Below, piece by piece: positions 34,682 to 43,895 of a stretch of DNA of 64,000 nt. The notes under the pieces were generated by a model. The model was not told the origin of the DNA. It did no database searches and saw only the letters and a list, made by a program, of their open reading frames with translations. The translations under genes were made by a program, and so were the position numbers. Position 1 is the first letter of the stretch, and every line of letters begins with the position of its first letter. The DNA comes from Saprospiraceae bacterium (GTDB lineage Bacteria > Bacteroidota > Bacteroidia > Chitinophagales > Saprospiraceae): assembly GCA_028285545.1 (NCBI GenBank), contig JANQPA010000054.1:1-64000 (forward strand), in the 5' to 3' direction.

Positions 34682-36079
34682 CTATTCCACAGGGATTATT
34701 TTATATACAATACCCGGGTTTTCCACAGAAAAATGAATATATCCATCTCTGTCCACTTCAATATCTCTCAGTCGGCCAATATTTTTCAAGAGAGGCTCCT
34801 CCTTGATAATTCGATCTCCATCTAAGGTCAGGCGGGCGATGTATTCAAATCGAAGGGAGCCTGCCAGGATGTTGTTTTTCCAATTGGGATAGCGATCTCC
34901 TTTTACAAAAGTCATTCCGCAAGGAGCGATGGAGGGCACCCAATATTTTTGGGGCTGTAGCATCCCCTCATTTTGGGTGATATCCGTAAAGCGGGTACCA
35001 TTATAATTGATGCCATAGGAAATGACAGGCCAGCCGTAATTTTGCCCTTTTTGAATCATATTCACTTCGTCCCCTCCCCTAGGGCCATGCTCGTGGGTCC
35101 AAATGCGTCCTGTTTCCGGGTGCATAGCCACTCCCTGCGGATTGCGATGCCCGTAGGAATAGATCGAAGTCTTTGCATTTTTATCTTTCACAAAAGGATT
35201 GTCTTTAGGAATACTTCCATCATCATTAATTCGATGGATTTTCCCGCAATGGTTATTGAGATATTGTGGATTGTCATTTCTCCTGCCACGGTCTCCTACT
35301 GAAAAGTATAAATATCCTTCTTTGTCAAACTCTAATTTAGAGCCATAATGATGGCGGGTAGGCAGATAAGGCTGTGCTTCAAAAATGATTTCTTTATTTT
35401 TTAATTCATTGTCTTCTAATTTAGCCCGCATGATTGCAGTGGTAGCCGTGTTTCTGTTGCCTGGTTTAGAATAAGACAAATAAATCCAATTATTTTTTTC
35501 AAAATCAGGATGGAGTTCTACATCCATCAAACCTCCCTGTCCTCTTGAAATGACTGGAGGGGCACCATTTACTCGTTGAAGCCCTTTATAATCATTGTAT
35601 CTATATAAGGTTCCCGTTTTATCTGTTACCAGGATATCTCCACTTGGTAAAAAAGCCATTCCCCAGGGACTATTCATTCCTGTGATTACTTTTTCGAGTC
35701 GAAACTTTTGTTCTTGCGTTTCGAAGGTTTGCGACCAGTTCATCCTTTCATCAAAATCATTGCTGGTAAAGTTTTCTAAGCCTCGCATTATATAGCTCGT
35801 CAATTCATCGATTTCCCTATCCGAAAATGTGGTATCATAGGGTGGCATTCCATCCTCAGGAATTCCCTCTTTAATTGATACCTGGACTTCTTTCCAGGAA
35901 TTCCCATACAGCCATTTCCGGTTGACAAAACTTTCCAGGCGTTCACCATGACAACTAGCGCAATATTTTTTATAATTCTCACTGGCAGAAGCCATAGATT
36001 TTTTATTAGTAAAACTTAAAATCGTTACAGCAACAGCTGCTAAAATGATAAAAGTTGCAAGTATTTTTTTCATAGTCAA
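34682..36079 (-). CDS. Cytochrome c / PQQ-type sugar dehydrogenase
   Basis: A 465-residue secreted protein with an N-terminal hydrophobic signal (residues 1-25). Residues 32-100 are a cytochrome c domain with the heme motif CASCH and a distal methionine candidate in EDGMPPYDTTFSD. Residues 125-463 are a six-bladed beta-propeller of the soluble aldose sugar dehydrogenase (glucose/sorbosone) family, with SPWGMAFLPSGDILVTDKTG, LDVELHPDF-type blades, HHYGSKLEFDKEGYLYFSVGDRG and THEHGPRGGDEVN. It oxidises a sugar or sorbosone with PQQ and passes electrons to its own heme, presumably in the periplasm. Confidence 0.9.
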   Translation of the reverse strand: MTMKKILATFIILAAVAVTILSFTNKKSMASASENYKKYCASCHGERLESFVNRKWLYGNSWKEVQVSIKEGIPEDGMPPYDTTFSDREIDELTSYIMRGLENFTSNDFDERMNWSQTFETQEQKFRLEKVITGMNSPWGMAFLPSGDILVTDKTGTLYRYNDYKGLQRVNGAPPVISRGQGGLMDVELHPDFEKNNWIYLSYSKPGNRNTATTAIMRAKLEDNELKNKEIIFEAQPYLPTRHHYGSKLEFDKEGYLYFSVGDRGRRNDNPQYLNNHCGKIHRINDDGSIPKDNPFVKDKNAKTSIYSYGHRNPQGVAMHPETGRIWTHEHGPRGGDEVNMIQKGQNYGWPVISYGINYNGTRFTDITQNEGMLQPQKYWVPSIAPCGMTFVKGDRYPNWKNNILAGSLRFEYIARLTLDGDRIIKEEPLLKNIGRLRDIEVDRDGYIHFSVENPGIVYKIIPVE

Positions 36080-36454
36080 ATATTAAGATGGCCTTGACAA
36101 AATATAGGAGTTATTCCCAATTCTGGAATTCTATTATCGAAGTATTGGAAACAAATTGAAATAATTAGAAATAAAGTAGAAGTAAGTGTAGAAATTCATG
36201 CTAGTAGCTTACAACAAATTATTTCAACAATACTTCCTGAGCCTCAGGCGAATTACTTCTATCTTACTTCATTCATTTTCTTAAAAATCATCAAAATAAT
36301 AATCACTAAAATTTTCGGGGTGACTAATGTTACATCAATAATCCATAAAAATGGTCAAATCCAGTTAAATTAACCTTAATTTAAAATCGAAATTAACTTC
36401 TTAGCTTTTATAGCATTTTTATTCAGCATTAAATTTTGATAAAAACACTCAAAC
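36080..36454. other. Gene-free stretch with AGAAGTA-type repeat copy 2
   Basis: About 375 bp between the divergent sugar dehydrogenase and amidohydrolase genes. At 36211-36270 it has the frame CAACAAATTA... with the hairpin CCTGAG-C-CTCAGG and ...TTACTTCTATCTTACTTC, matching 31673-31730 in inverted orientation. Nothing else stood out. Confidence 0.5.
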
Positions 36455-37918
36455 ATGCAACACAAATCTGCTTATATCTTCTCATTATGTTTCTTGTTCA
36501 CTTTTTTCATTTTTACTTCAAATGCGCAGGAAGAAAACGGCGAAAAACAAGCTATTATCCAACAAATGGATAAGGAAACGGAAAAATATGGAAAGATAGC
36601 TCATGAGATTTGGGGCTTAGCCGAGCTTGGTTATCTCGAATCCAAGAGTACCGAAATTTTACAAAATCATCTTAAAAAAGAAGGTTTTAAGGTTAGTGCT
36701 GGCGTAGCAGGAATGCCAACAGCTTTCGTAGCAGAATTTGGTAGTGGTAAACCTATTATTGGCCTCTTGGCAGAATATGATGCATTACCAGGGATGTCAC
36801 AGGAGGCCGTTCCCAATCAAAAGGCCAGAGAGGGCCAATCAGCAGGACATGCTTGCGGCCATCATCTTTTTGGTACAGGTTCCCTGGCTGCAGCTGTTCA
36901 CATAAAAAATTGGTTGGAAAAGACAGGTACTTCCGGCACGATTCGTCTCTATGGTACTCCTGCCGAAGAAGGAGGTGGTGGAAAGGTATACATGGTACGT
37001 GCAGGACTTTTCGATGATGCAGATGCGGTGTTATCCTGGCATCCCGGGGATGAAAACAATGCAGATGCGGGTTCTTCCTTAGCAGCTGTTTCAGTTAGAT
37101 TTAGATTTAAAGGTGTTTCTGCACATGCAGCCGGAGCTCCCTGGAGAGGTAAAAGTGCTTTGGATGGAGTAGAAACACTAAATTATATGGTCAACTTAAT
37201 GAGGGAACATGTCACTCCCGATTCCAGAATTCATTATGCTATTCTAGATGGATCCAAAGCCCCCAACATTGTGCCTGCTTTTGCGGAGGTCGCTTATATT
37301 ATCCGTCATCCAGATATGAATGAATGTAAGGACATGCTAGAAAGGGTCATTCTCCGCTCCAAGGCTGCTGCTATGGGTTCAGAAACGGAAGTCAGTCATG
37401 AGATCATCACCGGCTATTTTAATAAACTGCCTAATAAAACACTGGCCGAAGTTATGCACGCCAATCTGGAGCTAGTAGGAGGTGTTCAATATACGGAGGA
37501 AGAACGTCAATTTGCCGCCAGCATTATGGAATCATATCCTTCAGATGATTTAACTCCCGAGTCGGCCCAAGTAGTAAAACCTCTTAAAGTAATTACTAAG
37601 GGCATGGGCGGATCAACTGATGTAGGAGATATTAGCTGGGTGCGCCCAACCACAGGTATACGTACCGCCACCTGGGCACCGGGAACAGTAGCTCATAGTT
37701 GACAAGCAGTAGCTGCTGGCGGCACCAGTATTGGTCATAAAGGCATGATGGTAGCTGCTAAAACCATGACCTTGTCTGCAATAGATTTGTTTAAGCAGCC
37801 TGAAAAATTAATCAAGGCTGAAGCTGAATTAAAAGAAAGAAGAGGAGAGGATTTTGTTTATGAGGCCCTGCTTGGGGATAGAAAACCACCTTTAGATTAC
37901 CGTGTCGAAAAAAAATAA
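36455..37918 (+). pseudogene. M20 amidohydrolase interrupted by one in-frame stop
   Basis: The signal peptide (1-25) and an M20D/AbgB-like peptidase run from 36455, with metal-binding CGHH, the EEGGGGK block, DAVLSWHPG and the later HAAGAPWRGKSALD dimerisation region. At 37700-37702 a TGA interrupts the reading frame in AHS-stop-QAVAAGGTSIGHKGMMVAAKT, which continues in the same frame for 71 codons to TAA at 37916-37918. Family members have tryptophan at this position (AHSWQAVA), so a single TGG to TGA change explains it. The truncated product would lack the C-terminal conserved GHKG. The whole frame would be 487 codons. It could also be a sequencing error. Confidence 0.8.
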
Positions 37919-37930
37919 GAGAAATCGGGT

Positions 37931-38437
37931 TTAAAGTTCCTTTGTAAAATATAGGATGGGGTCATCACCTAGGGTAACTAAATCACCATAGCTTAAGGGA
38001 TGGTTATCCAAGATGATGCCCCTGCCATCTGGAACATAACCCCGTTTAACATAGAGTACCTGTGCTGCTCCGTAATCTTTAATCAACCCAACCCCAATCC
38101 CAGCTGTAGAGGATATTTGCTTAATTTGTATTTCTGCCGCGTCCATCAAAGCATTCCCTATCCCTTGACGTTGAAATTTTATGAACACATTAAAATCTAC
38201 AATTTCAGGTATATTTTTTGCCTGGAAGGGCTCGTAATTTGATCTCCACATAATGGTTAAGTACCCAGCAAGTACACCCTCAATTTCGGCTATTAAAACA
38301 GTTCTAACACCCTCGACTTGTTCTTGGAAATATTTCTCATACTGAGATACAGGTTTGTTCCATTCCTGATTTTTAAAGCTTTGATGAATAATAGGTGCAT
38401 CTTTTTTCTGTAAAAAACGAATGGAAAGTCTTGGCAT
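37931..38437 (-). CDS. GNAT acetyltransferase
   Basis: A 168-residue N-acetyltransferase: LAGYLTIMWRSN (beta4), VFIKFQRQGIGNALMDAAE (acetyl-CoA loop RQGIGNA) and YVKRGYVPDGRGI at the C-terminus. The frame extends 34 codons further upstream, but the extra residues are hydrophobic and unlike the family; MPRLSIRF at 38437 is the better start. It is 13 bp from the end of the M20 reading frame on the opposite strand. Confidence 0.85.
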   Translation of the reverse strand: MPRLSIRFLQKKDAPIIHQSFKNQEWNKPVSQYEKYFQEQVEGVRTVLIAEIEGVLAGYLTIMWRSNYEPFQAKNIPEIVDFNVFIKFQRQGIGNALMDAAEIQIKQISSTAGIGVGLIKDYGAAQVLYVKRGYVPDGRGIILDNHPLSYGDLVTLGDDPILYFTKEL

Positions 38438-38555
38438 TTGAATAAGTAATTTGAAGGCAGAACAAAAATAAAAGCGACTAATAGTGATGGAGATAATCCT
38501 CTTAAAATTTAGGGGATTCATGGTAAGGATGTATCTCACAAATCTCTATTTAATT

Positions 38556-39041
38556 TTATAAGTCTTTTTGATAAAATTTAGTTCCATCAATTGGGTTAAA
38601 ACGATAGGCTTCAATTAGATAAAAACCTTCTTTCTCATAAAGGCCAATGGCACTTTTCATGGAAGGCAGGGTATCTAGCCGAAGTTTTTGGTAGGAAAGT
38701 GTTCTGGCCAATTCTATAGATTTTTTAAGCAAACGACCTCCTAAGCCCTGCCCTCTGCCCTCCTTATTAATATACATTCTTTTAAGCTCTCCTATTGGTC
38801 CTTCTAATTTTCTCACTCCTGCACAACCAATAAACCGATCGTCAGGGGTTTTGATAAGCAAAAGCCCTCCCTGAGGAGGACCGTATTGTTTTTGGATATT
38901 TTGTAATTCTGTTTCAAACCCCTGAAAGCTTAGATCAAGTCCTAATTCTTCTGCATATTTCTTGAATAACAGCCCAGCTTGCCGATATTCTTCTTTAGAA
39001 CGAGCCTGGATTATTTTAAGTTGATTTTCATCCGGTTTCAT
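38556..39041 (-). CDS. GNAT acetyltransferase
   Basis: A 161-residue N-acetyltransferase with acetyl-CoA loop EGRGQGLGGRLLKKSIE, beta-strand LRLDTLPSMKSAIGLYEKEGF and C-terminal IEAYRFNPIDGTKFYQKDL. The start MKPDENQ at 39041 fits the 1-bp spacing to the hydrolase stop at 39043; the 14-codon longer frame would overlap that gene. The two GNAT genes and the hydrolase are in tandem. Confidence 0.87.
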   Translation of the reverse strand: MKPDENQLKIIQARSKEEYRQAGLLFKKYAEELGLDLSFQGFETELQNIQKQYGPPQGGLLLIKTPDDRFIGCAGVRKLEGPIGELKRMYINKEGRGQGLGGRLLKKSIELARTLSYQKLRLDTLPSMKSAIGLYEKEGFYLIEAYRFNPIDGTKFYQKDL

Positions 39042-39042
39042 T

Positions 39043-39876
39043 CTAAGAAAGTTGGGCAGTAAGCCAATTGGTGTAAAATTCAATCACCTCCTTTTTATTG
39101 GTTTCATTATGGGTTTCATGCCTGAGTTCAGGCCAGGATTTAAATGTGGCCATTGATCCTGCTTTCTCTGCAAAGGACTTAGTTGTCTGGTAACTGGTGA
39201 TTTTATCGGCTTCCCCATGAGCGATCAATAGTGGTAATTTACTGCGTGAAGTATGGGTTAAAATCCATTCACCAGCTTCTGTTATCTGAATAAATGCTTT
39301 AGCACTAATTTTGTCATGAACTAAGGGATCTTCAACATAAGCTTTTCCGATGTCCAGATCACGAGAAAGATTATCAGGTTCCAGATCCGCTTTTTCTGTA
39401 ATATTTATTCCTAACTTTAATAGAAACTTTCCCATCACTACCTTTATTTTAGGTGCTGGTGTTTCCAGTTTAAGCCATGGGGAAGTAATTAAGGCTCCAT
39501 TTAGTTTATCTACCTCTCCCGCTAAAAGATATTTACTTACAATACAACCTCCCATACTATGGCCATAAAGAAAGATGGGGAGCCGGGGAGAGTGTGAGCT
39601 GGCATATTCAATCAGCATATCCGTTTCTTCCAAATAGGTATCGAAGGATTTAATATTTCCTCTTCTTCCCTCAGATTTGCCATGACCGATTAGGTCGATG
39701 GCAAAGAGGTTTAATCCATTGGCATTAAAAACCTCTGCAACGTGGTGGTATCGGTTGATGTGTTCCCCGAAACCATGAATAAGGCAAACATTTGCTTTTG
39801 CATTTTCTGCCAGCCAAACAAGGCCTTCCAGCTTAGCTTTTTTGTGTTGTAAACGAAAATCTTCAGTAGTAGCCAT
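39043..39876 (-). CDS. Alpha/beta hydrolase (monoacylglycerol lipase-like)
   Basis: A 277-residue alpha/beta hydrolase fold protein. HGFGEHINRYHHVAE with the oxyanion region, the nucleophile elbow GHSMGGCIV (Ser), Asp in LPLLIAHGEADKITSY and the catalytic His in ELRHETHNE are all visible. It resembles monoglyceride lipase/lysophospholipase. It probably acts on lipid esters. Confidence 0.9.
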   Translation of the reverse strand: MATTEDFRLQHKKAKLEGLVWLAENAKANVCLIHGFGEHINRYHHVAEVFNANGLNLFAIDLIGHGKSEGRRGNIKSFDTYLEETDMLIEYASSHSPRLPIFLYGHSMGGCIVSKYLLAGEVDKLNGALITSPWLKLETPAPKIKVVMGKFLLKLGINITEKADLEPDNLSRDLDIGKAYVEDPLVHDKISAKAFIQITEAGEWILTHTSRSKLPLLIAHGEADKITSYQTTKSFAEKAGSMATFKSWPELRHETHNETNKKEVIEFYTNWLTAQLS

Positions 39877-40223
39877 GATGTCTCTGAAAATAAATTAGGT
39901 TCAATGAATTAGGATTTTTGGACGATTCCGAGGTTAGTAAAATGAATATACAATAAATACTTTGGAGCGTACAAGAAAGTTACGCTACTATTAATGACTT
40001 CTTCAGATACCATAAAGTTGCCTGAAATAAGCGGTTTCATTTATAATTATCGCTACACTTATCAAACCTATTTATTTTTCCACTATGAATAATACCAATT
40101 TAAATATAAAATAGGCTCTGGTAAAATGTACTTAGCTTGATACATATTTCACCAGAACCTATTTTCTATATTTTTTAAAATCACAGCCTATTGCTCACCT
40201 TCCTGAGGTATTGCTTGAGGGAC
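39877..40223. other. Gene-free stretch with a terminator-like hairpin
   Basis: About 347 bp. It holds the imperfect hairpin at 40108-40165, which lies 3-prime of the small secreted gene on the minus strand. Nothing else convincing was seen. Confidence 0.5.
40108..40165 (-). terminator. Imperfect hairpin, probable terminator
   Basis: Arms of 23 and 25 nt (AAAATAGGCTCTGGTAAAAT and complement) pair with about three mismatches around a 10-nt loop. It sits just downstream of the stop codon of the minus-strand gene at 40224. Confidence 0.55.
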
Positions 40224-40670
40224 CTACTTTCTATTTTTTTTGCCTCTTGAATACTGTTCTTCATGATTAATCACTACTGCAGCTACCCCTTCATCCCAGC
40301 CAGGTAAAGTAAGGTTGCCTTTTACATATTTGAAAGAAGTAGTTCCCTTTCCAGTTACAAATCGGAGATATCCCTTTTTATTTCTAAACTGGCTTTCACT
40401 AGCTAGCTGCTGAAGATGTAAGATGCCATCGGAGTTTTTGAATTTTAGCAGTGGTCTTCCAGTATCTCTATCTGTTATTAGTCCGCGAGCACGCATAACG
40501 GTTGTCTCTACTTCAAATACAACACCTCCCTTAGGGGTAGGTTTTACTATAGTTTTACTAAGATCAGCACCTGCTTTAAAACTATATGTCCCAGGTATAA
40601 TCCCTCCGGATTGAGCAGAAATTGAAACAGAAAATATCAAAGCTAATGTTAAGATTAAATACGTTTTCAT
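40224..40670 (-). CDS. Secreted hypothetical protein
   Basis: A 148-residue protein when started at MKTYLILT (40670), where a signal peptide ends in ISAQS. The longer frame to 40748 has no signal. The mature part is beta-rich (GTYSFKAGADLSKTIVKPTPKGGVVFEVETT core, ARGLITDRDTGRPLLKFKN) and ends in a basic tail. No family is recognised. A terminator hairpin follows at 40108-40165. Confidence 0.65.
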   Translation of the reverse strand: MKTYLILTLALIFSVSISAQSGGIIPGTYSFKAGADLSKTIVKPTPKGGVVFEVETTVMRARGLITDRDTGRPLLKFKNSDGILHLQQLASESQFRNKKGYLRFVTGKGTTSFKYVKGNLTLPGWDEGVAAVVINHEEQYSRGKKNRK

Positions 40671-40782
40671 TTTTCTAAATTTTGGTTTTAAAGGCAATTT
40701 AGTTGAAAAAAGCAGGTCATACCTCACCCAAAAAGGTGATTTCATCAAATTCCCTCATTGTAGTGACGAAAAACATAATTGC

Positions 40783-41646
40783 TTATTTATTTTCTAAATA
40801 TTGATGGATGGCCGCAAAATCCAAACGCCCCATACCATTATTATTAGCTGCCGCATATAACTCTTTTGTAAGGTTGGTCAAATAAAGAGGTTGATTTAGT
40901 TCGTAGGCTGTTACAGCCGCTAAATGCAGATCTTTTTGCATCCATTCCAAGGGAAATTGCACTTCATAATTATTGTTCCTTACCATCTCCGCCTTAAATT
41001 TGGTAAAGGGTGCGGAAACCACCAAATTGGGTAACATATTCAATAAAAAGTCTTTGTCAATTCCCATTTTTTCTCCAAGTAAAACAGATTCAGAAAAAAT
41101 CAGCATAGACTGCGCAAGCATTATGTTGACCAACATTTTAAACGAGGCACCTTTGCCAGTTTCTCCAATATTTAAAATTTTCTGCCCCATAAATTTCAAA
41201 TAGGGCTCTACCTCTGCCAATAGTTCTTTGTCTGCCCCTACAAAAAAGACCAATTCTGCGTTTTGAGCTTGAGGCTTGGTTCCTGCTACTGGAGTATCTA
41301 AAAATCGAATCCCCTGTTTTTTAGCCTCCTCTGCTGCTTTCAGGCTAAAGGAAGGGTTAACGGTGGTGCAATCAGCCCAAATGGCCTCTTTTTTCATGCC
41401 TGCCAAGACACCTTCTTTTCCGAAAAAAATGGAGGTTACTACCTCTGGTGTTGAAAGCATGCTAAATACAATGTCCGAATCAACAACTGCCTCAACAGGA
41501 GTTTTTGCTACTTTAGCCCCTTCCTTTTCCAATAATTTGGTCGCCTCCATACTGCGGTTGTAAACAGTTACCTCAAGTCCATTTTTTAATAGATTAGCAG
41601 CCATTCGACTGCCCATAATGCCTAGTCCAATGAATGTGATTTTCAT
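40783..41646 (-). CDS. NAD(P)-dependent oxidoreductase, HIBADH family
   Basis: A 287-residue beta-hydroxyacid dehydrogenase with the dinucleotide-binding motif FIGLGIMGSRMAANLLKNG, DTPVAGTKPQAQNAELVFFVG and the catalytic lysine in GKGASFKMLVNIML. It could be 3-hydroxyisobutyrate dehydrogenase or a glyoxylate/succinic semialdehyde reductase; the substrate pocket was not resolved. It lies downstream of an AraC regulator in the same direction. Confidence 0.88.
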   Translation of the reverse strand: MKITFIGLGIMGSRMAANLLKNGLEVTVYNRSMEATKLLEKEGAKVAKTPVEAVVDSDIVFSMLSTPEVVTSIFFGKEGVLAGMKKEAIWADCTTVNPSFSLKAAEEAKKQGIRFLDTPVAGTKPQAQNAELVFFVGADKELLAEVEPYLKFMGQKILNIGETGKGASFKMLVNIMLAQSMLIFSESVLLGEKMGIDKDFLLNMLPNLVVSAPFTKFKAEMVRNNNYEVQFPLEWMQKDLHLAAVTAYELNQPLYLTNLTKELYAAANNNGMGRLDFAAIHQYLENK

Positions 41647-41654
41647 TTTGATAT

Positions 41655-41700
41655 TGGTTATTAGTTATTTGTGAATCGTTATTCGTTATTGGTGTATTGT
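41655..41700. repeat. GTTATT-type tandem repeat
   Basis: Degenerate units of GTTATT(A/C/G) recur five or six times between the oxidoreductase and AraC genes. It belongs to the same class of short locus-specific tandem repeats seen elsewhere in the window. Confidence 0.4.
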
Positions 41701-41780
41701 GAAGAATTGGTGATTGATAGCAGATAATCATCAACTATCAAAACCTTTGTCTAGGAAACAACTTGAACACTTGCTAACTT

Positions 41781-42662
41781 CTAATTATCCAGGTTATTGC
41801 GGTGCAATGAAAGTTGATATTGCTTGGGAGAAAGCCCTACTTTCCTTTTGAATTCTTTGATGAAATAAGAAGTGTTTTCATAACCTACTTGGTAGGATAC
41901 ATCTGCGACGCTCAAGTTTTTATTTTGAAAAAGAGTTACTGCTTTGGTCAATCGCTTTTCCTTTATCCATTGTTGAGGAGTAATGTCATAAAAAGCTTTA
42001 AAATCACGGCGAAAAGAACTCAAACTCCTTCCGGTCAGGTAGGCATAATCTTCAATCTTCAGGGGTTTATCATAATTTTTCTCCATGAAGGATTTAATAT
42101 TTCGCTTTTTCGGCAAGGTTAGCCGAAATAGAAAATCAGCAAGTTTTTGTTCTTTTACCTGTCCATTAATCAGATGAAGTAATTCTAATATTTTCAGGTT
42201 AAGGAAATTTTTATTTCTTATCCTGTAGTCTTGATAAATATGGAGCAGAGACTCTGTAAATAGTTTAATGGCTGGAACTTGTTGAAACTTGATATGATCA
42301 GGCACTTCTTCCCTGCTAAAGGCCGATACTCTTGAAGTAGATAAAAATTCTTGTATCAAAGCATCATCGAAGTAAAATAAGACGCTTTTAAAATTATCTC
42401 CTGAAGGCAACAAATCAGAAACATAATACATTCCTCTTGGAACAAATAATGCTTCTCCAGCTTTTACTTTTATCAGCTGATCTTCATAGGTACGAATATG
42501 TTGTTCACCGGATAAAACAATCGAAATGGCATGATTTGAAATATATCCTTGCTTGTTAATTTTAGGCTTACTCAATTCTTTTGATAAAATGCAGGTATTA
42601 CCATCCTGAAGGATAATCCGCACTTGAGGGTCTGTAAATAATCTTTGAGGAATAAGAACCAT
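41781..42662 (-). CDS. AraC family transcriptional regulator
   Basis: A 293-residue regulator. The N-terminus is a cupin-like sensing domain (AISIVLSGEQHIRTY, KAGEALFVPRGMYY). The C-terminal double HTH spans about 190-290: IEDYAYLTGRSLSSFRRDFKAFYDITPQQWI (core LTGRSLSSFRRDF) and VADVSYQVGYENTSYFIKEFKRKVGLSPKQY (core YENTSYFIKEFKR). It probably controls the adjacent oxidoreductase or the dioxygenase upstream. Confidence 0.9.
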   Translation of the reverse strand: MVLIPQRLFTDPQVRIILQDGNTCILSKELSKPKINKQGYISNHAISIVLSGEQHIRTYEDQLIKVKAGEALFVPRGMYYVSDLLPSGDNFKSVLFYFDDALIQEFLSTSRVSAFSREEVPDHIKFQQVPAIKLFTESLLHIYQDYRIRNKNFLNLKILELLHLINGQVKEQKLADFLFRLTLPKKRNIKSFMEKNYDKPLKIEDYAYLTGRSLSSFRRDFKAFYDITPQQWIKEKRLTKAVTLFQNKNLSVADVSYQVGYENTSYFIKEFKRKVGLSPKQYQLSLHRNNLDN

Positions 42663-42788
42663 TTCTTTTTTCAGTAAAATTCAGGGATTTCATTAGGAAT
42701 AAATAGTCCAATTCTTTCAAAAGTAGCCCTTTTCTTCCAAATACTTAATTCAACTGATCCATGAACCTTATTAGTAGCACATATGGCA

Positions 42789-43862
42789 TCAATTAACCCC
42801 CAGATCTGTTCTCCATGGTACACAGAACTGAGTTCCAGGCACCACAATACCTCCTCGATTACCAATTTCAACAGATCCAAAGCGGCTGGCAAAAATATCT
42901 GGTAAGGGACGGTCACCAGGAACAGATAACCATAAACGTAGTAAATGCCTCCGTTTGTTCAGTTCTTTCCAATCTTCAAAACCAGTTCGGTCATGAAGCA
43001 TGGCATGATTATATACGAATTGCATATCCCCTTGTTGGAGCATCATACTTAGATGTAATTGGGGATCATTACACAGTTCGTCAAAAAGATCCAGTGCCTC
43101 AAAATGCCGTTTTGTTAATCTTGGAGCCTCAGCAAATCGCTGGGCAGATTCAATATATTGTCTTTGATAAAAGGGGGTGATTTTATGCTGAAAATAGCTG
43201 AATACCGGAATGAGCAGGTAAGGCAACATCCCTTCCGGCACTTCTCCTCTCCTGTCCGTAGCAATGGGCTGAAGTAATAATTCTAATAAATCCGGTCTTC
43301 GTTGGTGAAACTCATTAAAGAGGGTATCTGCGCTGACGAGTAAGGACAAACCTCCTTTTTTGGCTGGCTGCATACATAATAAACCCACCACATCACAGGA
43401 ATCGGTATGGAACGTTTGTCGTTCCCTTGTTTGATAGATTCTAACTTTAGGATCCGTACTATCCAGGCCCAGGTTAATGACGTGTCCAAGGACATGCCCT
43501 TTAGCGTTTTGTGACCTGGCATTTCCTAAATAGGTCCCAAGGCCATAAAAAATGGTCATGGCCTCCTGCTCAGAATAGTTTTTAACAGGTAGGCCTCGAA
43601 GTAAAGCAAAACCTTTGCCATTAATCAGCTCTTTCCTTAAACGAAGCAATTTAGGTCCTAAGGAAGCTAAGGGAAAGTGAGATTGCTGAATGCTGCCAAT
43701 ATTCATTTCTCTACTCATCAAAGGCTCAGCTGCTCGTTCCAACTCTTCTATTTCAGACTTAGACAGTTCTATGAGCCAATCATTTTTTCTAAGCGCCATT
43801 TCAGGACCATACCAACAAGTGGAACCAGATTGTAGAGGAGGCAGAGAAGGATATCGCTTCAT
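42789..43862 (-). CDS. TauD/TfdA family dioxygenase
   Basis: A 357-residue Fe(II)/2-oxoglutarate-type dioxygenase. It has HTDSCDVVGLLC (HxD metal motif), the arginine-rich block KRRHLLRLWLSVPG and a distal His in VYNHAMLHDRTGFEDW. It resembles gamma-butyrobetaine/TauD-like oxygenases that decarboxylate 2-oxoglutarate. A 126-bp gap separates it from the AraC gene. A short frame at 42671-42916 overlaps its end and was rejected. Confidence 0.88.
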   Translation of the reverse strand: MKRYPSLPPLQSGSTCWYGPEMALRKNDWLIELSKSEIEELERAAEPLMSREMNIGSIQQSHFPLASLGPKLLRLRKELINGKGFALLRGLPVKNYSEQEAMTIFYGLGTYLGNARSQNAKGHVLGHVINLGLDSTDPKVRIYQTRERQTFHTDSCDVVGLLCMQPAKKGGLSLLVSADTLFNEFHQRRPDLLELLLQPIATDRRGEVPEGMLPYLLIPVFSYFQHKITPFYQRQYIESAQRFAEAPRLTKRHFEALDLFDELCNDPQLHLSMMLQQGDMQFVYNHAMLHDRTGFEDWKELNKRRHLLRLWLSVPGDRPLPDIFASRFGSVEIGNRGGIVVPGTQFCVPWRTDLGVN

Positions 43863-43895
43863 ATTTAGTTTTATGATTAAAAATAAATTAAATTT

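Noticed and set aside
37700-37702. UGA read as tryptophan (code change)
   Set aside because: All other genes in the window end normally under the standard bacterial code and no Bacteroidota recoding is known to me; a nonsense change or sequence error is simpler.
42671-42916. 81-residue minus-strand frame beyond the dioxygenase end
   Set aside because: Overlaps the dioxygenase in another frame, and the dioxygenase already has a normal family C-terminus.
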